Positions 47,334-57,201 are shown, counted from the stretch's first letter. The stretch is 64,000 bases of DNA from Karstenula rhodostoma CBS 690.94 (GCA_010093485.1 MU001502.1:1260057-1324056); one strand, 5' to 3'. Made by a program: numbers and translations. Notes: a model not told the origin generated them from the letters alone.

Positions 47334-49227
47334 ATGAAAGTCCCACTTCTCCTCCTGTACACAGGACTTTCCGCCGCGGCAGACGTCCTCGTATGCACCG
47401 ATGAGTCGTGCTACGCGACCGAGCCTTCTCTTCCCCGACCCACCGCCCTAACCGGCCCAGATGGCATTTCCTCCTCTTTAATCCCATTCGTCTGGACAGA
47501 CTTGACGCAGCTCTCCTCAACCACCACCATCGAGACGACAATCACGCAGACCGACAGCAGTGCCCTGCTTATCACCCCTACCGTGAGCGTGGTTGTCCAA
47601 CCGAAAGGATATTGGTGAGATTGAACGTTCTTGCTTCAGTGTAGGGTTGTGACTGACTATTTATAGGTGGCGCAATCAACTACTCGGACCGCCTGTGACA
47701 CCGCCTGGTCCGCAGCCGAGGGGTACGACTGGAATACTCATTCCGCCTCCTGGTACTAGTGGAGGTGCGACGCCGCCGCCTGGAACTCCGACGCCTGTCG
47801 TGTCAACGTCGAGCTCGACTGATGCTGGGGGGGTTGTTGTACCGGTGCCGGTTACTTTGGCACCGCCTGGTCCGCCACCGAATCCAGATCCTCCAGCGCC
47901 TGATCTGAATAACCCGGATCCGAACAATCCAGATCCAAACAATCCAGACCCGAACAACCCGGATCCCAGCAATCCTGATCCAAATAATCCAGACGACCCA
48001 GACATTCCAGACACTCCAGACACTCCCGATAGTCCAGACAGTCCAGACAGTCCAGATACTCCCAACAGTCCAGATACTCCCGACAGTCCAGAAAATCCAT
48101 CAAACCCAGACAACCCGTCCAACCCGGATGATCCGAACCCCAATCCGAACCCCAATCCAAACCCTAACCCGAATCCAAGTCCCATCCCAGATCCCGACCC
48201 GGACCCATCGAACCCTCCCCAGCCCAGCAACACCGGCAACGGCAAGCCTACGAATACAGGCAACACAGGTGGAGACCCCACGCAAGCTCCGAGCCCCACG
48301 ATACCGCCAGAATTAGACTGCGACGAGCCCAAGACGGCAGACCAGTGCACAGCGTCCTGTATCGCCAGTACCGCTTCCCCAGACACCACCCTCACGACAA
48401 CATGCACAACAACCGTGTGTCGCAAAGAAATCGCCTGCAATGCAGCACCTACAACGGTATCGGAAGTCCGGACAAAGCAAGATAACCCAGCTTGTACGCT
48501 GGCACCTTCCCTCAGTCCAGACGGACGTCGGCAGCTCGCGGACGCGCAGGCCATCATGGATGGCGCGGATGCGATTGAGAAGCTCCTAGGGAAACTGGAT
48601 CCGGAGCTAGTTGAGGACGGGAACGCGAGTGCGAGTGCGTCTGCGACGCTCGTGCTGACGACGCTGGCAACGGTCGTGGTATCGACGACGACAGTAGAAG
48701 CGCCTCCACCTTCGACGAGCGAGGAACCACCACCACCGCCTCCTCCTTCACCGACCCCGCTCCCGCCTGTCACGGACAGGTGGACTATGAAAATACACCA
48801 GGAGATCATCGGCGACATCTGGCAAGTAGAGTAAGTTCCGCACCCCTTCTCCGTCTTACGCTGCTGACGGTGGTTAAGCTGGGCCCTGACCGACTCCAAC
48901 AACCAAGACCGCAACAAAGGCATCGGCTCGCCCATCACAGCGCCGGACTTTCCCAACTCCATCGATATGGAAGTCTTCAAGCCGCTAGACAAAGACAAGA
49001 CGTGGATAAAATGGAGCTATGTGGGTGGTTGCGGTACATTAGGCTGTTGCGATGCGTTGTGGAGCACGGCTGGGCACGAAGATGGGCAGGGGCAGATTGG
49101 TGGGTGTGGGGAGAATGGAGATTTTGACTGCGACGATGGGAAGGTGGAGTGGCAGGAGTATGGGAGGGGTTGGGAGAGGTATTTCGATTGTAGGATTAGG
49201 AGCGGGTTGAGGGGGAGTGATTTGTAG
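47334..49227 (+). CDS. Secreted protein with long Pro/Asn/Asp repeat and Cys-rich tail
   Basis: Three exons, join(47334..47614,47667..48830,48879..49227), 597 aa, phases consistent. The N-terminus is a signal peptide (M-K-V-P-L-L-L-L-Y-T-G-L-S-A-A-A). Residues about 110-165 are Pro/Gly/Thr-rich; about 165-275 is a long D-P-N-N-P, D-T-P-D-S-P and P-N-P-N tract built from 5- and 6-residue units. Between about 295 and 370 a Cys-containing module carries C-x4-Q-C-x3-C. After an acidic Pro-rich linker the last exon gives a compact Trp/Cys/Gly-rich domain with G-C-G-T-L-G-C-C-D and F-D-C-R-I-R, presumably disulfide-bonded. It looks like a cell-wall or extracellular-matrix protein with a spacer between two folded parts; no known family was recognised. 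Confidence 0.75.
47905..48195 (+). repeat. Coding low-complexity tract of D-P-N-N-P / D-x-P-D-S-P units
   Basis: In-frame runs of 15- and 18-nt units (D-P-N-N-P first, then D-T-P-D or D-S-P-D, then P-N-P-N). Nucleotide units differ by synonymous changes, so the tract is held at the protein level. Confidence 0.8.
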
Positions 49228-49714
49228 AGAATTGGAGGGAAGATGAAGGAAAGGAATAGGGGTGGGACTGAGTTGACGGTACTGAGGAGTTCTGGACTTG
49301 AATTTGAAGCAATATGCAATGGTTACTTGAACTGGGTCAGACTTCATGCATTACGTCTGCGACGGTAGGTAGAACGAGATTGAGTGAAACTCCATTGCAA
49401 AGGATAATAGAATTCGAAATCCCTAGGTCTGAGGTGCGACACGTGACTTTGATTCGTTCACGGGCGGAAAGCTGATTACCCGCTTGAAATCAATATAGCC
49501 TACTAATCGGGCCGGTAAGCAACCAGCCCGCGATGAAGTTGATGCTGATTGAAAACGTAGGATGATCAGCTTGGGGATTGGGAGGAGGGTCGCAACATGT
49601 AGAGGGTGAGGTCAGTGCTTGGCAGAACCTGAGTCAGTCGTTATCGATAGCTGTTTCTCATCCCACGAAAACATCACGAACTGGACTTGACTACCAATCG
49701 TAACACTTCAAAAA
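49228..49714. other. Intergenic region, no gene seen
   Basis: 487 bases between two plus-strand genes; holds a CACGTG at about 49440 and a T/C-rich leader before 49715. Confidence 0.5.
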
Positions 49715-50275
49715 ATGTCGCTCACAGTGTCTGCCCCTCCGGCGCGAGCGCCCATTCAATCGCTCATCGCGCAGGACTCATCCCCCAAAACCCACGACCC
49801 CGCGCTCCACTCGCTCGCGCTCCAGATCCAGCACAACCTCCAGTACCAACACAACTGGTCCGCCCTTCACATCTACACCCACTCGCCGCTGACGGGCGCC
49901 CTTCTTCCCCGCCCGCTGCTCTCCGGCCTGCCACCGCACCGCCTCTACGTCCACCCCGACGAGCAGATTGAGCTGCTCAAGGACGCCGACCGCGCGCGCA
50001 AAGCGAAGGAAGGCGAGACGGGCGCATTGGAGGTCAAGGCCGCGCCAGAGCGGGAGTGGATACTGCCTGCGAGGCTGAGCGAGAAGTGGACACTGCGGAG
50101 ACTGGCCGAGGTTTTTGACGGGGTCAGCCAGGTGCCGCCTGAGGAGGACGGGAAGGTGCGGGAGACGAGCAAGTGGAGGGAGACGAAGAGGGTGGTGCTC
50201 GCAACGGTGGATACGGATAGTACCGTCGTGTACTACATCGTGCAGGATGGGATCGTGAAGCCGAGGCAGAATTGA
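49715..50275 (+). CDS. SEN15: tRNA-splicing endonuclease subunit Sen15
   Basis: Single exon, 186 aa. The conserved Sen15 pattern is present: a helix with V/I-x-x-N-L-Q-Y-Q-H-N-W-S-A-L-H-I near the start, then P-L-L-S-G-L-P-P-H-R-L-Y-V-H-P-D-E-Q at about residues 68-86, a Lys/Glu-rich insertion, then W-I-L-P-A-R-L-S-E-K-W-T-L-R-R-L-A-E-V-F-D and a C-terminal strand set ending V-Y-Y-I-V-Q-D-G-I-V. Sen15 is a non-catalytic subunit that pairs with Sen34 in the heterotetrameric endonuclease that cuts introns from tRNA precursors. It is a single-copy housekeeping gene, so it makes a good synteny anchor. It converges with the UstYa-type gene (157 nt between stops). Confidence 0.87.
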   Translation: MSLTVSAPPARAPIQSLIAQDSSPKTHDPALHSLALQIQHNLQYQHNWSALHIYTHSPLTGALLPRPLLSGLPPHRLYVHPDEQIELLKDADRARKAKEGETGALEVKAAPEREWILPARLSEKWTLRRLAEVFDGVSQVPPEEDGKVRETSKWRETKRVVLATVDTDSTVVYYIVQDGIVKPRQN

Positions 50276-50432
50276 TTGGGGACGGTCAAGACGATGCGAA
50301 TTGCTTGCGGTTCTCGGGCAGAGCCTAGGGACGTGTGGGATACGGAACACGCTATGCAAGGACGCGTTCTGGCACCGATACTGGTAAGGCCATAACTTTT
50401 TCTGAGTGGACAAGTCCTAGCGCATCAGTTTT

Positions 50433-51477
50433 CTACGGTATCTCCGAGTATATTCTACCCCCCGGCTCCGGCATCCTGTAGAAATGCTCTAGATCCACCT
50501 CACTCTCATCCGGCAGCTGATGCCTTTCTGCCCACGTTCGCACGCTCTCGAAGTCTCGACACCGATGCTCCGTATTAAAGTCGACGAACGGCATTGGCTG
50601 CGGCATGCTTTCCAGCTTATACCACACCTGTCCAAGCACGCCGATATCCGGGACGCACATCAGCTGTTGCCGTAGGATATCCAGACAGTGCGTGACGTGG
50701 ATTCGAACAATATCTTGGCTGTTCGAAAAGGGTGGCTTCTTCTCCGCCATATAGTAGTCGTAGTTCCAGTGGAGGGACTTCCGCAGGATATTCTGCACAC
50801 CATCAACAATACTACAAGACAACAAGAAATGCACGTTTACCAAGCAATGCAAGTGGTGCAGTCCTTCCACGTTCGCGACAAAACCGCCGTCATAGATATC
50901 CTCAACTCTCACCTGATCAGGGCGAAGCCCGCTCTCTTCTGCCTTCTCGAGCGGAACGACGATTGGTCTGTCTTGGCCCGCCATCAGAATCTAAGCATGG
51001 GTATTCGGTTGGAATCTCACAATCAACCCCAAGAGCTTCCCACGCGGCATCGACCTCCGGCCCAGCGCCCTGCCGATACACGTTCTCGTGCAGAAACGTG
51101 CCATTGAACCGCACATCGTGCCACTTCGGTTCGACCTCTTTGATAAGCGGTGCTTCCTTCCGTCAGTGTCTTTCTGCTTCGGATACGACCCAGCGAATCT
51201 TACAGTATTGCGATATATGTTCAAGGCAAGCCTCATCGGTCGCTTTAAGCAACAATCGCTTTTCCCAACTATTCAATATCACAACGAGAACCAGCAGCCA
51301 GACGCAGCTGGTCAGCACACACGACTTCAGCCCTACGCGTAGGTCTCGCTTGAACCGCTTGCGTTGGCATTTCTTGGTGTGGGCATGCTGTCTCGACGAT
51401 GGGAGCAGCGTTTCCGTGTCTTCAGCGTCGGATGGAGGAGGGGGCTCTACGGGGATATTGAGAGGGTGGAAAAACAT
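50433..51477 (-). CDS. UstYa/DUF3328-type protein
   Basis: Three exons, complement(join(50433..50971,51021..51152,51204..51477)), 314 aa. Introns of 51 and 49 nt join Q-Y to S-P-L-I-K-E-V and G-V-D-Y to R-P-I-V-V-P, which is how this family normally reads. Domain order: cytosolic, basic N-terminus; one membrane anchor at about 50-72; then the lumenal DUF3328 domain with W-x-x-L at about 130 and both HxxHC motifs, H-H-L-H-C (174-178) and H-V-T-H-C (227-231). UstYa-family proteins are copper-type oxidases or cyclases that cross-link Tyr/Trp side chains of ribosomal precursor peptides in fungi (ustiloxin, asperipin-like), or act in other secondary metabolism. Both metal motifs are intact, so it may be active. 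A tiny secreted protein lies divergently 585 nt away. Confidence 0.88.
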
Positions 51478-52062
51478 ATTCGCAAAACCATAGTGCCAAA
51501 TGGCCCGGAATCAGCGCTTTGAATACACATCGGGGATGGATGACGAGTCAGTTAGCAACGGGCAAATGCTTCTTTCGCGCTGCACGGCGTACAGACGCGT
51601 ATACCCGCCATCATCACCCCAACTGATGATGCAATATACTCTTCCGCGTCAATCAATTCGCTACCCGTCAGTATGTCGCGCAGACTCAGGTACATACCCG
51701 CGGCGACAGCTGTCAGTGCGACGCGCTGCGGCACAAGGGCGCGCCCTGGGTGGCAACACGTCACGTCCGACCCTTTACCCGCCTCGCACCATCAACAAGC
51801 AATTGCCTCAACAGGAACACTTGTGCTGCGGGTGGACAGATGGGTGGGGAGAGATCAAGCGCCAGCGAGGGACACGATGTATCCGCTCCAGCGCGGCATT
51901 TTCCACACAAAGGCACCTGCTTGCCACTCCCTCCGCCGCCCTCCAAATATCCGGTCGAACCTCGAACGCAACGCAAGGGCGCCTACACATCCTCTTTCAC
52001 ATCTGCTCGTATCATTACAAACCCCTCGCACTCGCTAAACCACATCTCCACCACACACAACC
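51478..52062. promoter_or_regulatory. Divergent promoter region (UstYa-type / small secreted protein)
   Basis: 585 bases between outward-facing starts. Frames inside it are short and unlike protein. The 50 bases before 52063 are C/A-rich (CACATCTCCACCACACACAACC), typical of a highly expressed fungal leader. Confidence 0.45.
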
Positions 52063-52281
52063 ATGCGCTTCCAAGCGCTCCTCTGGCTTTCCATCGCTAC
52101 CGCCACCGCTACCGCCACCGCATTACCAGTCCTCGCACTCCGCCAACTCAGCAGCTATGGCCGGTATCACAGCTACGGGCATTACGACGGTTCGTATGGG
52201 GAGTATCCGAGCCCTCCGCTCGAGGCGGAGATGGAGAGGGTGAAGGGGGCGGATGAGACGAACAGCCAGGAAGGGGTGTAA
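52063..52281 (+). CDS. Small secreted protein with three S-Y-G-x-Y motifs (candidate peptide precursor)
   Basis: Single exon, 72 aa. The start is fixed by a strong signal peptide: M-R-F-Q-A-L-L-W-L-S-I then an A-T repeat run ending T-A-L-P near residue 22. The mature part opens with V-L-A-L-R-Q-L and then three near-copies of a Tyr motif, S-Y-G-R-Y, S-Y-G-H-Y and S-Y-G-E-Y, spaced 6-7 residues apart. The remainder (P-S-P-P-L-E-A-E-M-E-R-V) is acidic and Lys/Glu-rich. No cysteines, so not a typical disulfide effector. No K-R Kex2 sites separate the motifs, unlike most known dikaritin precursors; R30 could be a monobasic site. Its divergent partner is a UstYa-type gene, so it may be a modified-peptide precursor. 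It could equally be an unmodified secreted wall or signalling peptide. Confidence 0.72.
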   Translation: MRFQALLWLSIATATATATALPVLALRQLSSYGRYHSYGHYDGSYGEYPSPPLEAEMERVKGADETNSQEGV

Positions 52282-52908
52282 GAGAAGGGTGATGGGGATT
52301 GCGAAGGGTGTTATGTGGTGTGTTGACGGCGCGCATGTTGGTGGGCTATAGTATGGTCGTGTGTTTGTCCTCGTAGCAACGTCAACGCGGTGGTGTAGAG
52401 ATGGGAGCGGGTAGTTTGCGTATGAGGTATCCATGACGAAACATGAACACGCTTTTCCGTGCGGGCGCACTGTTTGTCGCAGGTGGTGTGTTTGTGCTGC
52501 TAGTGATAAAGACGAATCCTTGACGATGGCCTGCCTCTCGCTGTATTGCTCTGTCAGATGCGTGCCGGAACGCCGGTGGGTGCATCGTTTTTTGCTTGTT
52601 CGAGGTGCAGGTACATGCAGCGGTATCATCCCGACTACCTATGGTGCTTCTAGAAGGCAGGAGGAGTATGATGATTGAGTGAGCAAGTCGTCCGAAGACA
52701 GCGGACGGAGCCATGGGTTTGTCGTGCTCCACCTCTCAGCCACAAAGCCACCCCAATCGCTGGGGTGCAAAACATCAAAGGGCTGATTCAATTACCTAAT
52801 CCGTACGTCACGTGATGACTTTCTAGGCGCGCGTTCCGAGCCTCACGTGACGGGCAGATTAATTGAATCTACCTTTTGTAGCCTTGCTTTTGTTTTAGAT
52901 CAAGGGAT
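52282..52908. other. Intergenic region, no gene seen
   Basis: 627 bases, containing the 3' flank of the small secreted gene and the promoter of the DUF3176 gene, with two TCACGTGA sites. No sign of the missing DUF3176 N-terminus. Confidence 0.5.
52808..52850. promoter_or_regulatory. Paired TCACGTGA palindromes
   Basis: Two perfect 8-bp palindromes, at 52808-52815 and 52843-52850, 35 bp apart and 59 bp before the DUF3176 ATG. CACGTG is the core of bHLH factor sites. Two in such a short promoter is unlikely by chance. Confidence 0.5.
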
Positions 52909-54657
52909 ATGCGGTCAGCAATCAAACTGTGTTTCATGTCGATCTTGCAATCCTACGGCAAGATGGATGCTATGCTGACTCTCCGCTTCAGGTCACCTCC
53001 CGCGTTAGGAGCGGCACTGATCATCCTATCGCTATTTGTAGACCCTTTCTTCCAGCAGGTCATCGCTCTGGGTGAGCGACAAACGAGTGACCACAACAAT
53101 GCGGTTCAGATACCACGAGCTGTGCGATATTCGAAAGGCTTATCTATGTCTAATATTGGCAGTTAGTTACTATTGCTTGATAGCCTGCCAACGGTGGATG
53201 CTCACTAGACTTCTAGGATCTACGGATTCGGGAGGAGTACTGACCGACTTCTCGATGCAAGCAGCTATACGATCTGGATTAGCATCTCCGGATGCCAAAG
53301 TAATCGTGGGCGCGCGCTGCCCTTCTACTACTTGCTTGTGGGAAAACTACACAACGCTAGCGGTATGCAGCAAGTGCTTCGACATCACGAAGAATCTTAC
53401 AAAAGAGACCGTGAACTATAAGAGACACTTGTCTCAAGTAGTACAGTTGCGGGGCAATGGTGAAGGTGTGTCGTTGATGTCAGGTCCTGTGGTATTCAAC
53501 TATCTGCCTAATGGTCTCTACATGGAACGCGTGCAGGATGATCAGGTGACTGGCTTCAATGAACACGATACCGAGCTGAGATTGGTCATCTCCAGCACGT
53601 ATAACGCATCAGATACCGTATCTTTCAGAACCCAGCCGAATCTCCTGTGGTCTTTCGCCATGATCCGTAACACATCGGAAGCCAGCTTCACCGCATCAGA
53701 GTGCGGCGTATCGCTGTGTATGAAGGAGATCACTTCGAAATCGGTGAAGGGTGTCCTGGAAGAGCAAGCTTCTGAGATCGACGTGCTTATCTTACAGGAT
53801 TCACTTCTACCTCCCGCCAATTCTGATTCCAACATCACAGACCCACAGCAGGGTCACTTTGTAACAACGGACCTCTATCCCAGGCAAGGTAAGATGGTGC
53901 CCCATGGAAAACATCTCAGACGCTTGCTAATTCTACATCGTTCTGTAGATCTCATCTTTGAGGGCAACTTCAGTATCCCACAGATCTCGATCAACAGTAT
54001 TGGAAGGGAACTTCATTCGCTATTCTTTGAAGACGTCACTTCAGAAAAATACGTTCAAGATCCAGACGGGAGCAATAACACGTTTCGTGGAAAGATCCCC
54101 CGAAGACTCCCAACAGGATATTACGTTATCGGAAGGAGCGGTGTGAAGTATCAACCCTCTACAATGCAAGTACTCAACTCCGTTACTGACCTGCCAAACT
54201 TGTTCGACAATCTCGCCGCAAGTATCACGAATAATCTAAGATTAAATGACGAAAGAGCCACCATTGAGCATGGGACGAGTGCCATCGTTGTGTACAGGAT
54301 CCGCTGGGTCTACATCATCTTACCAGCTGTATCGACGCTTGGCGGCTCAATCTTCTTGCTGCTATCTGTGGTGTACACACGAAGACTGAGCGCACCGCTG
54401 TGGAAATCGAGTGCGGTCGCTATGCTGAAGTGCGGCGCGACACTGAAGGGTTTTGCGCGAGACCAGAACCGAGGCAGCGAGTTAGATAAGCTCGCGGAGC
54501 TGACCTCCTTTGAACTCGTTAGACCCGGTGGTGAGTTTCCGTCATCGTGTTGTTTATCCTTCCACTGACCTCTTCAGACAAAGCAGGGTCGTCCACAACG
54601 GGATTTGATCGGAACACAAGATATTCACCCATCATATCACGCCAGTGTTCGAGATGA
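52909..54657 (+). CDS. DUF3176-family membrane protein, N-terminus short
   Basis: Four exons, join(52909..53161,53217..53888,53949..54530,54578..54657), 528 aa. The second intron is exactly 60 nt and in frame (GTAAGA, CTGTAG), so an unspliced reading also stays open. Family marks: L-F-V-D-P-F-F-Q-Q-V at about 40-50, the Cys-rich C-P-S-T-T-C-L-W-E-N-Y-T-T-L-A-V-C-S-K-C, F-T-A-S-E-C near 260, and a C-terminal membrane span after I-R-W-V-Y-I-I-L-P. Family members usually begin with about 100 more residues carrying two membrane spans and an S-R-G-P-W-G-S motif; these are missing here and not found upstream. The protein is probably an integral membrane protein with a large extracytosolic, N-glycosylated loop. 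Function of the family is unknown. Confidence 0.8.
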
Positions 54658-56013
54658 GGTGGAAAGATTTGGCACACGGGACGAGTCGACTTTTGTCGGA
54701 GGAGCGGAGAGCGAGCATGGCAGGCTAATCCCGTCAGCTTGTAATCAGTCTCCGTCATCAACGACACCCCTGTTCGCTGGGACAGCACGACAGGATCGAT
54801 CCAGATGGATAGTGTCGAGCGGAGTGCTCTACATTTTACGTTACATACTTTAATCCCTTTCTGTATTATTCGGTATGTAATGTAACGAGCTGATGGTCTA
54901 TAGTACACTTCTTATTAATGTCTTCCAGCCTTTATCCGCTAGTTCCATGGACACCTAGCAAGGACATAATGTATAAAAGCAGACTTAAACACCTGGTACC
55001 TGGTAAATGCTGCAGTGCGCAAGAGCTCGAGATGATGACCCGCATGACATTAGCCCCCACCGATGTTCACCGCTCTTGATATCCGCCGAGCGATGGACAA
55101 GCCAAGCACAGAGGCTAAGAAGAAATCAGCAAACTCTTACGATAGCTACGCCAACTAACCTAGCCCTATCGTAACGAGAATAGCGTATGCCATATCGCTC
55201 AACGCCAAACTCCTTCCAACCCGCGCACACGGTTGACACGACTACCTATCCACAGCCACGCTTCGCAGGTGCCTTACCCTCAGTTACCCACACACTCCCT
55301 CCTCGAGGGCGCCACGGGCACCCACGCGCGCTTCTCGATGGTTTCCCTTCACGACTTCCTTCGATTGACCTAGGCGTAACGAGAATGGCGTACGCCATAT
55401 TCCCTACAGCCATTCTCCCTTCTAACCTGCGCACCACGAACCGAAATACCCAACCTGTCCATAAGTAGCGCTGGACTCTTTGTTCGAGATCCAGACCCAG
55501 CATGTTCTACAGCTCTACAATCGTTTTTCTCGTTGTTGGTTTTCCATGTTTCTCCTTGCTGAACGATGGCTTCTTGCCATTTGACTGGGTACTGGTTTTT
55601 CTGTGTAGTTCTTCTTGGGCGAGGGTTCGGCGGTGTTTTGATAGAGGTAGAGTGGAAAGGTCTATGTGAGCAGAGTGCGGCGCTTGGAAGTATTGATCTA
55701 GAACGGCGGGTTGGATGTTGAGCTGATGGGAGGGTGGGGCTGATAGTCACGGGATATGCGAGAGCTGATCGCTGACCGGGCGTCGACGGTGCGTTGGCAG
55801 GACGGCTGGGGAGAAGAGGCTGGTGACATGTGGGGATCGCGGGGTCGTGGAAGACGATAGGGAGGTGCCCGCGAGGAGGAGGGAGTGTTGGGGTGATCGG
55901 TGGGGTGAGTCACGTGTGACGAGGCTGGTGGATAGTGATTTATCGAGTACGCGTCTATCCAGAGCAGATAGATAGAAACCAAGTAAGCGAGCTTGAAACA
56001 TATATCGATCCAA
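54658..56013. other. 1.4-kb intergenic region with an imperfect duplication
   Basis: No gene seen on either strand. It holds two related blocks at about 55162-55222 and 55367-55432, and the 3' flank of the minus-strand gene that follows. Confidence 0.5.
55162..55432 (+). repeat. Imperfect direct repeat, two copies about 205 bp apart
   Basis: Copy 1 (about 55162-55222) and copy 2 (about 55367-55432) share CGTAACGAGAAT[AG]GCG, TA[TC]GCCATAT and a CCTTC[CT]AACC[CT]GCGCAC end. Differences are mainly C/T or A/G transitions and small gaps. Confidence 0.65.
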
Positions 56014-57201
56014 TCACGAAGACTGTGTGATCGATCCCATCGCAACCTCTCGGGGTTCCACATTCCACACGTATCCGTACAGAGAAGCGGTTCCCCCCAG
56101 ATAGTTCGTCGACGCCTTTCTGAACGTCTTCTTCAGCCCCACCCTCTGGCAGACACCCTCCACCAGTCTTAGTAAATCAAGATCCCCTGTCCACTCCCTT
56201 GCCCCAACCTGCACAGCCAATGGCCGCAGCTTCACAATACCGGGGAACCTCTTACCATCCGGTCCCATTCCACACGTCGAGGTACCCTCGTCTATCTCGT
56301 CGACCGTGCTAGGGCCAGAGGTTGTAAACTCGAACCACTCTGCGGTTCGAATCATCATAGAATCGGGTGCATCGCGAGACCTCGTGACCCAGTGACCGTC
56401 GGGTGGTGCATTCGAGCGAAAGTAATACATCTTGTTGAGTTCTCCAGCAGCCTTGTCTTTTGCAGCCTCGTCCTGTAAAGCCTTGTCTTGTGCAGCCTCG
56501 CCCTGTACAACCTCGTCTTGTGCAGCCTCGTCCTGTACAACCTCGTCTTGTGCAGCCTCGTCCTGTACAACCTCGTCTTGTGCAGCCTCGTCCTGTACAA
56601 CCTCGTCTTGTGCAGCCTCTTCAGAGATGGGAGCTACCTCTCTCGCTTCATTGACCGTCCCGTCCGTGGACACAGGATAATCATCGCAATCGGACCAAAC
56701 CGTGGTGACAATATCTGCATGCGCTAACAAACGATCGACAAGATCCTTGACTTTGACGATGCTGATCTCCTCGTGGAGTGTCGGGATGAGAAACTGATAG
56801 TACGGTCTTTGCTGGTCTTGGAACCAGCCCTCTCCGATGCTGTATAACGGCTTCATTCCGTCGGGCGTGGATCCGGGCTGGGACCCAGTGGACAGCAGGC
56901 CGTATTCATGCAGGGTCTTGAGGCCAGGGAGAATCCGTTTGGTTTCTGGGTGGATGGGGATGCCGCACTTGGGGGATGCGTCAATGTAACCGTCGAGGTA
57001 GCAAAGGTTCACCATCAGGAAGGATTCCCAGCTAGAAAGGGACGCCCACGTGATCTTTTGGGCTTCGGTGCGGCATTTGCGGCAGATGTTTCTCCAGGGT
57101 CCGATGTAGGGCTTTTCGAAGGGCACGCCGAAGACGTCGACGTTTTTAGGCTCGCCGCAGTGTGCGCAGGCGCCGTCTTGGAAGCTTTGAGAGTTCATCA
57201 T
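56014..57201 (-). CDS. Unknown protein with Cys pairs and E-A-A-Q-D-E-V-V-Q-D repeats
   Basis: Single exon, 395 aa. Near the N-terminus C-A-H-C and C-R-K-C lie about 27 residues apart, a likely zinc-binding knuckle pair. Residues about 45-175 look like a folded helical domain (W-E-S-F-L-M-V-N-L-C-Y-L-D-G then I-P-T-L-H-E-E-I-S-I-V). A decapeptide repeat follows at about 193-250. Then a second folded-looking region (M-Y-Y-F-R-S-N-A-P-P, W-F-E-F-T-T-S-G-P-S, L-R-P-L-A-V-Q-V-G-A-R-E-W) runs to the C-terminus. Start at 57201 is the first of two ATGs; the second codon is also ATG. No known family recognised. A zinc-binding N-terminal module with a flexible repeat spacer to a second domain is the most that can be said. 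Confidence 0.7.
   Translation of the reverse strand: MMNSQSFQDGACAHCGEPKNVDVFGVPFEKPYIGPWRNICRKCRTEAQKITWASLSSWESFLMVNLCYLDGYIDASPKCGIPIHPETKRILPGLKTLHEYGLLSTGSQPGSTPDGMKPLYSIGEGWFQDQQRPYYQFLIPTLHEEISIVKVKDLVDRLLAHADIVTTVWSDCDDYPVSTDGTVNEAREVAPISEEAAQDEVVQDEAAQDEVVQDEAAQDEVVQDEAAQDEVVQGEAAQDKALQDEAAKDKAAGELNKMYYFRSNAPPDGHWVTRSRDAPDSMMIRTAEWFEFTTSGPSTVDEIDEGTSTCGMGPDGKRFPGIVKLRPLAVQVGAREWTGDLDLLRLVEGVCQRVGLKKTFRKASTNYLGGTASLYGYVWNVEPREVAMGSITQSS
56461..56621 (-). repeat. 30-nt tandem repeats, three copies identical
   Basis: Five full 30-nt units plus a partial one. The copies at 56521-56550, 56551-56580 and 56581-56610 are identical; 56491-56520 differs at one base and 56461-56490 at several. 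Each unit encodes ten residues, so copy changes keep the frame. Confidence 0.92.

Noticed and set aside
47676..48998. 440-aa Gly/Ser-rich minus-strand frame
   Set aside because: Antisense of the Pro/Asn/Asp repeat tract; repeats make open frames on both strands. The plus-strand model has a signal peptide and good splice sites.
56461..56621. 30-nt repeats as a CRISPR-like array
   Set aside because: Units are directly joined with no spacers, are in frame in a eukaryotic gene, and CRISPR does not occur in fungi.
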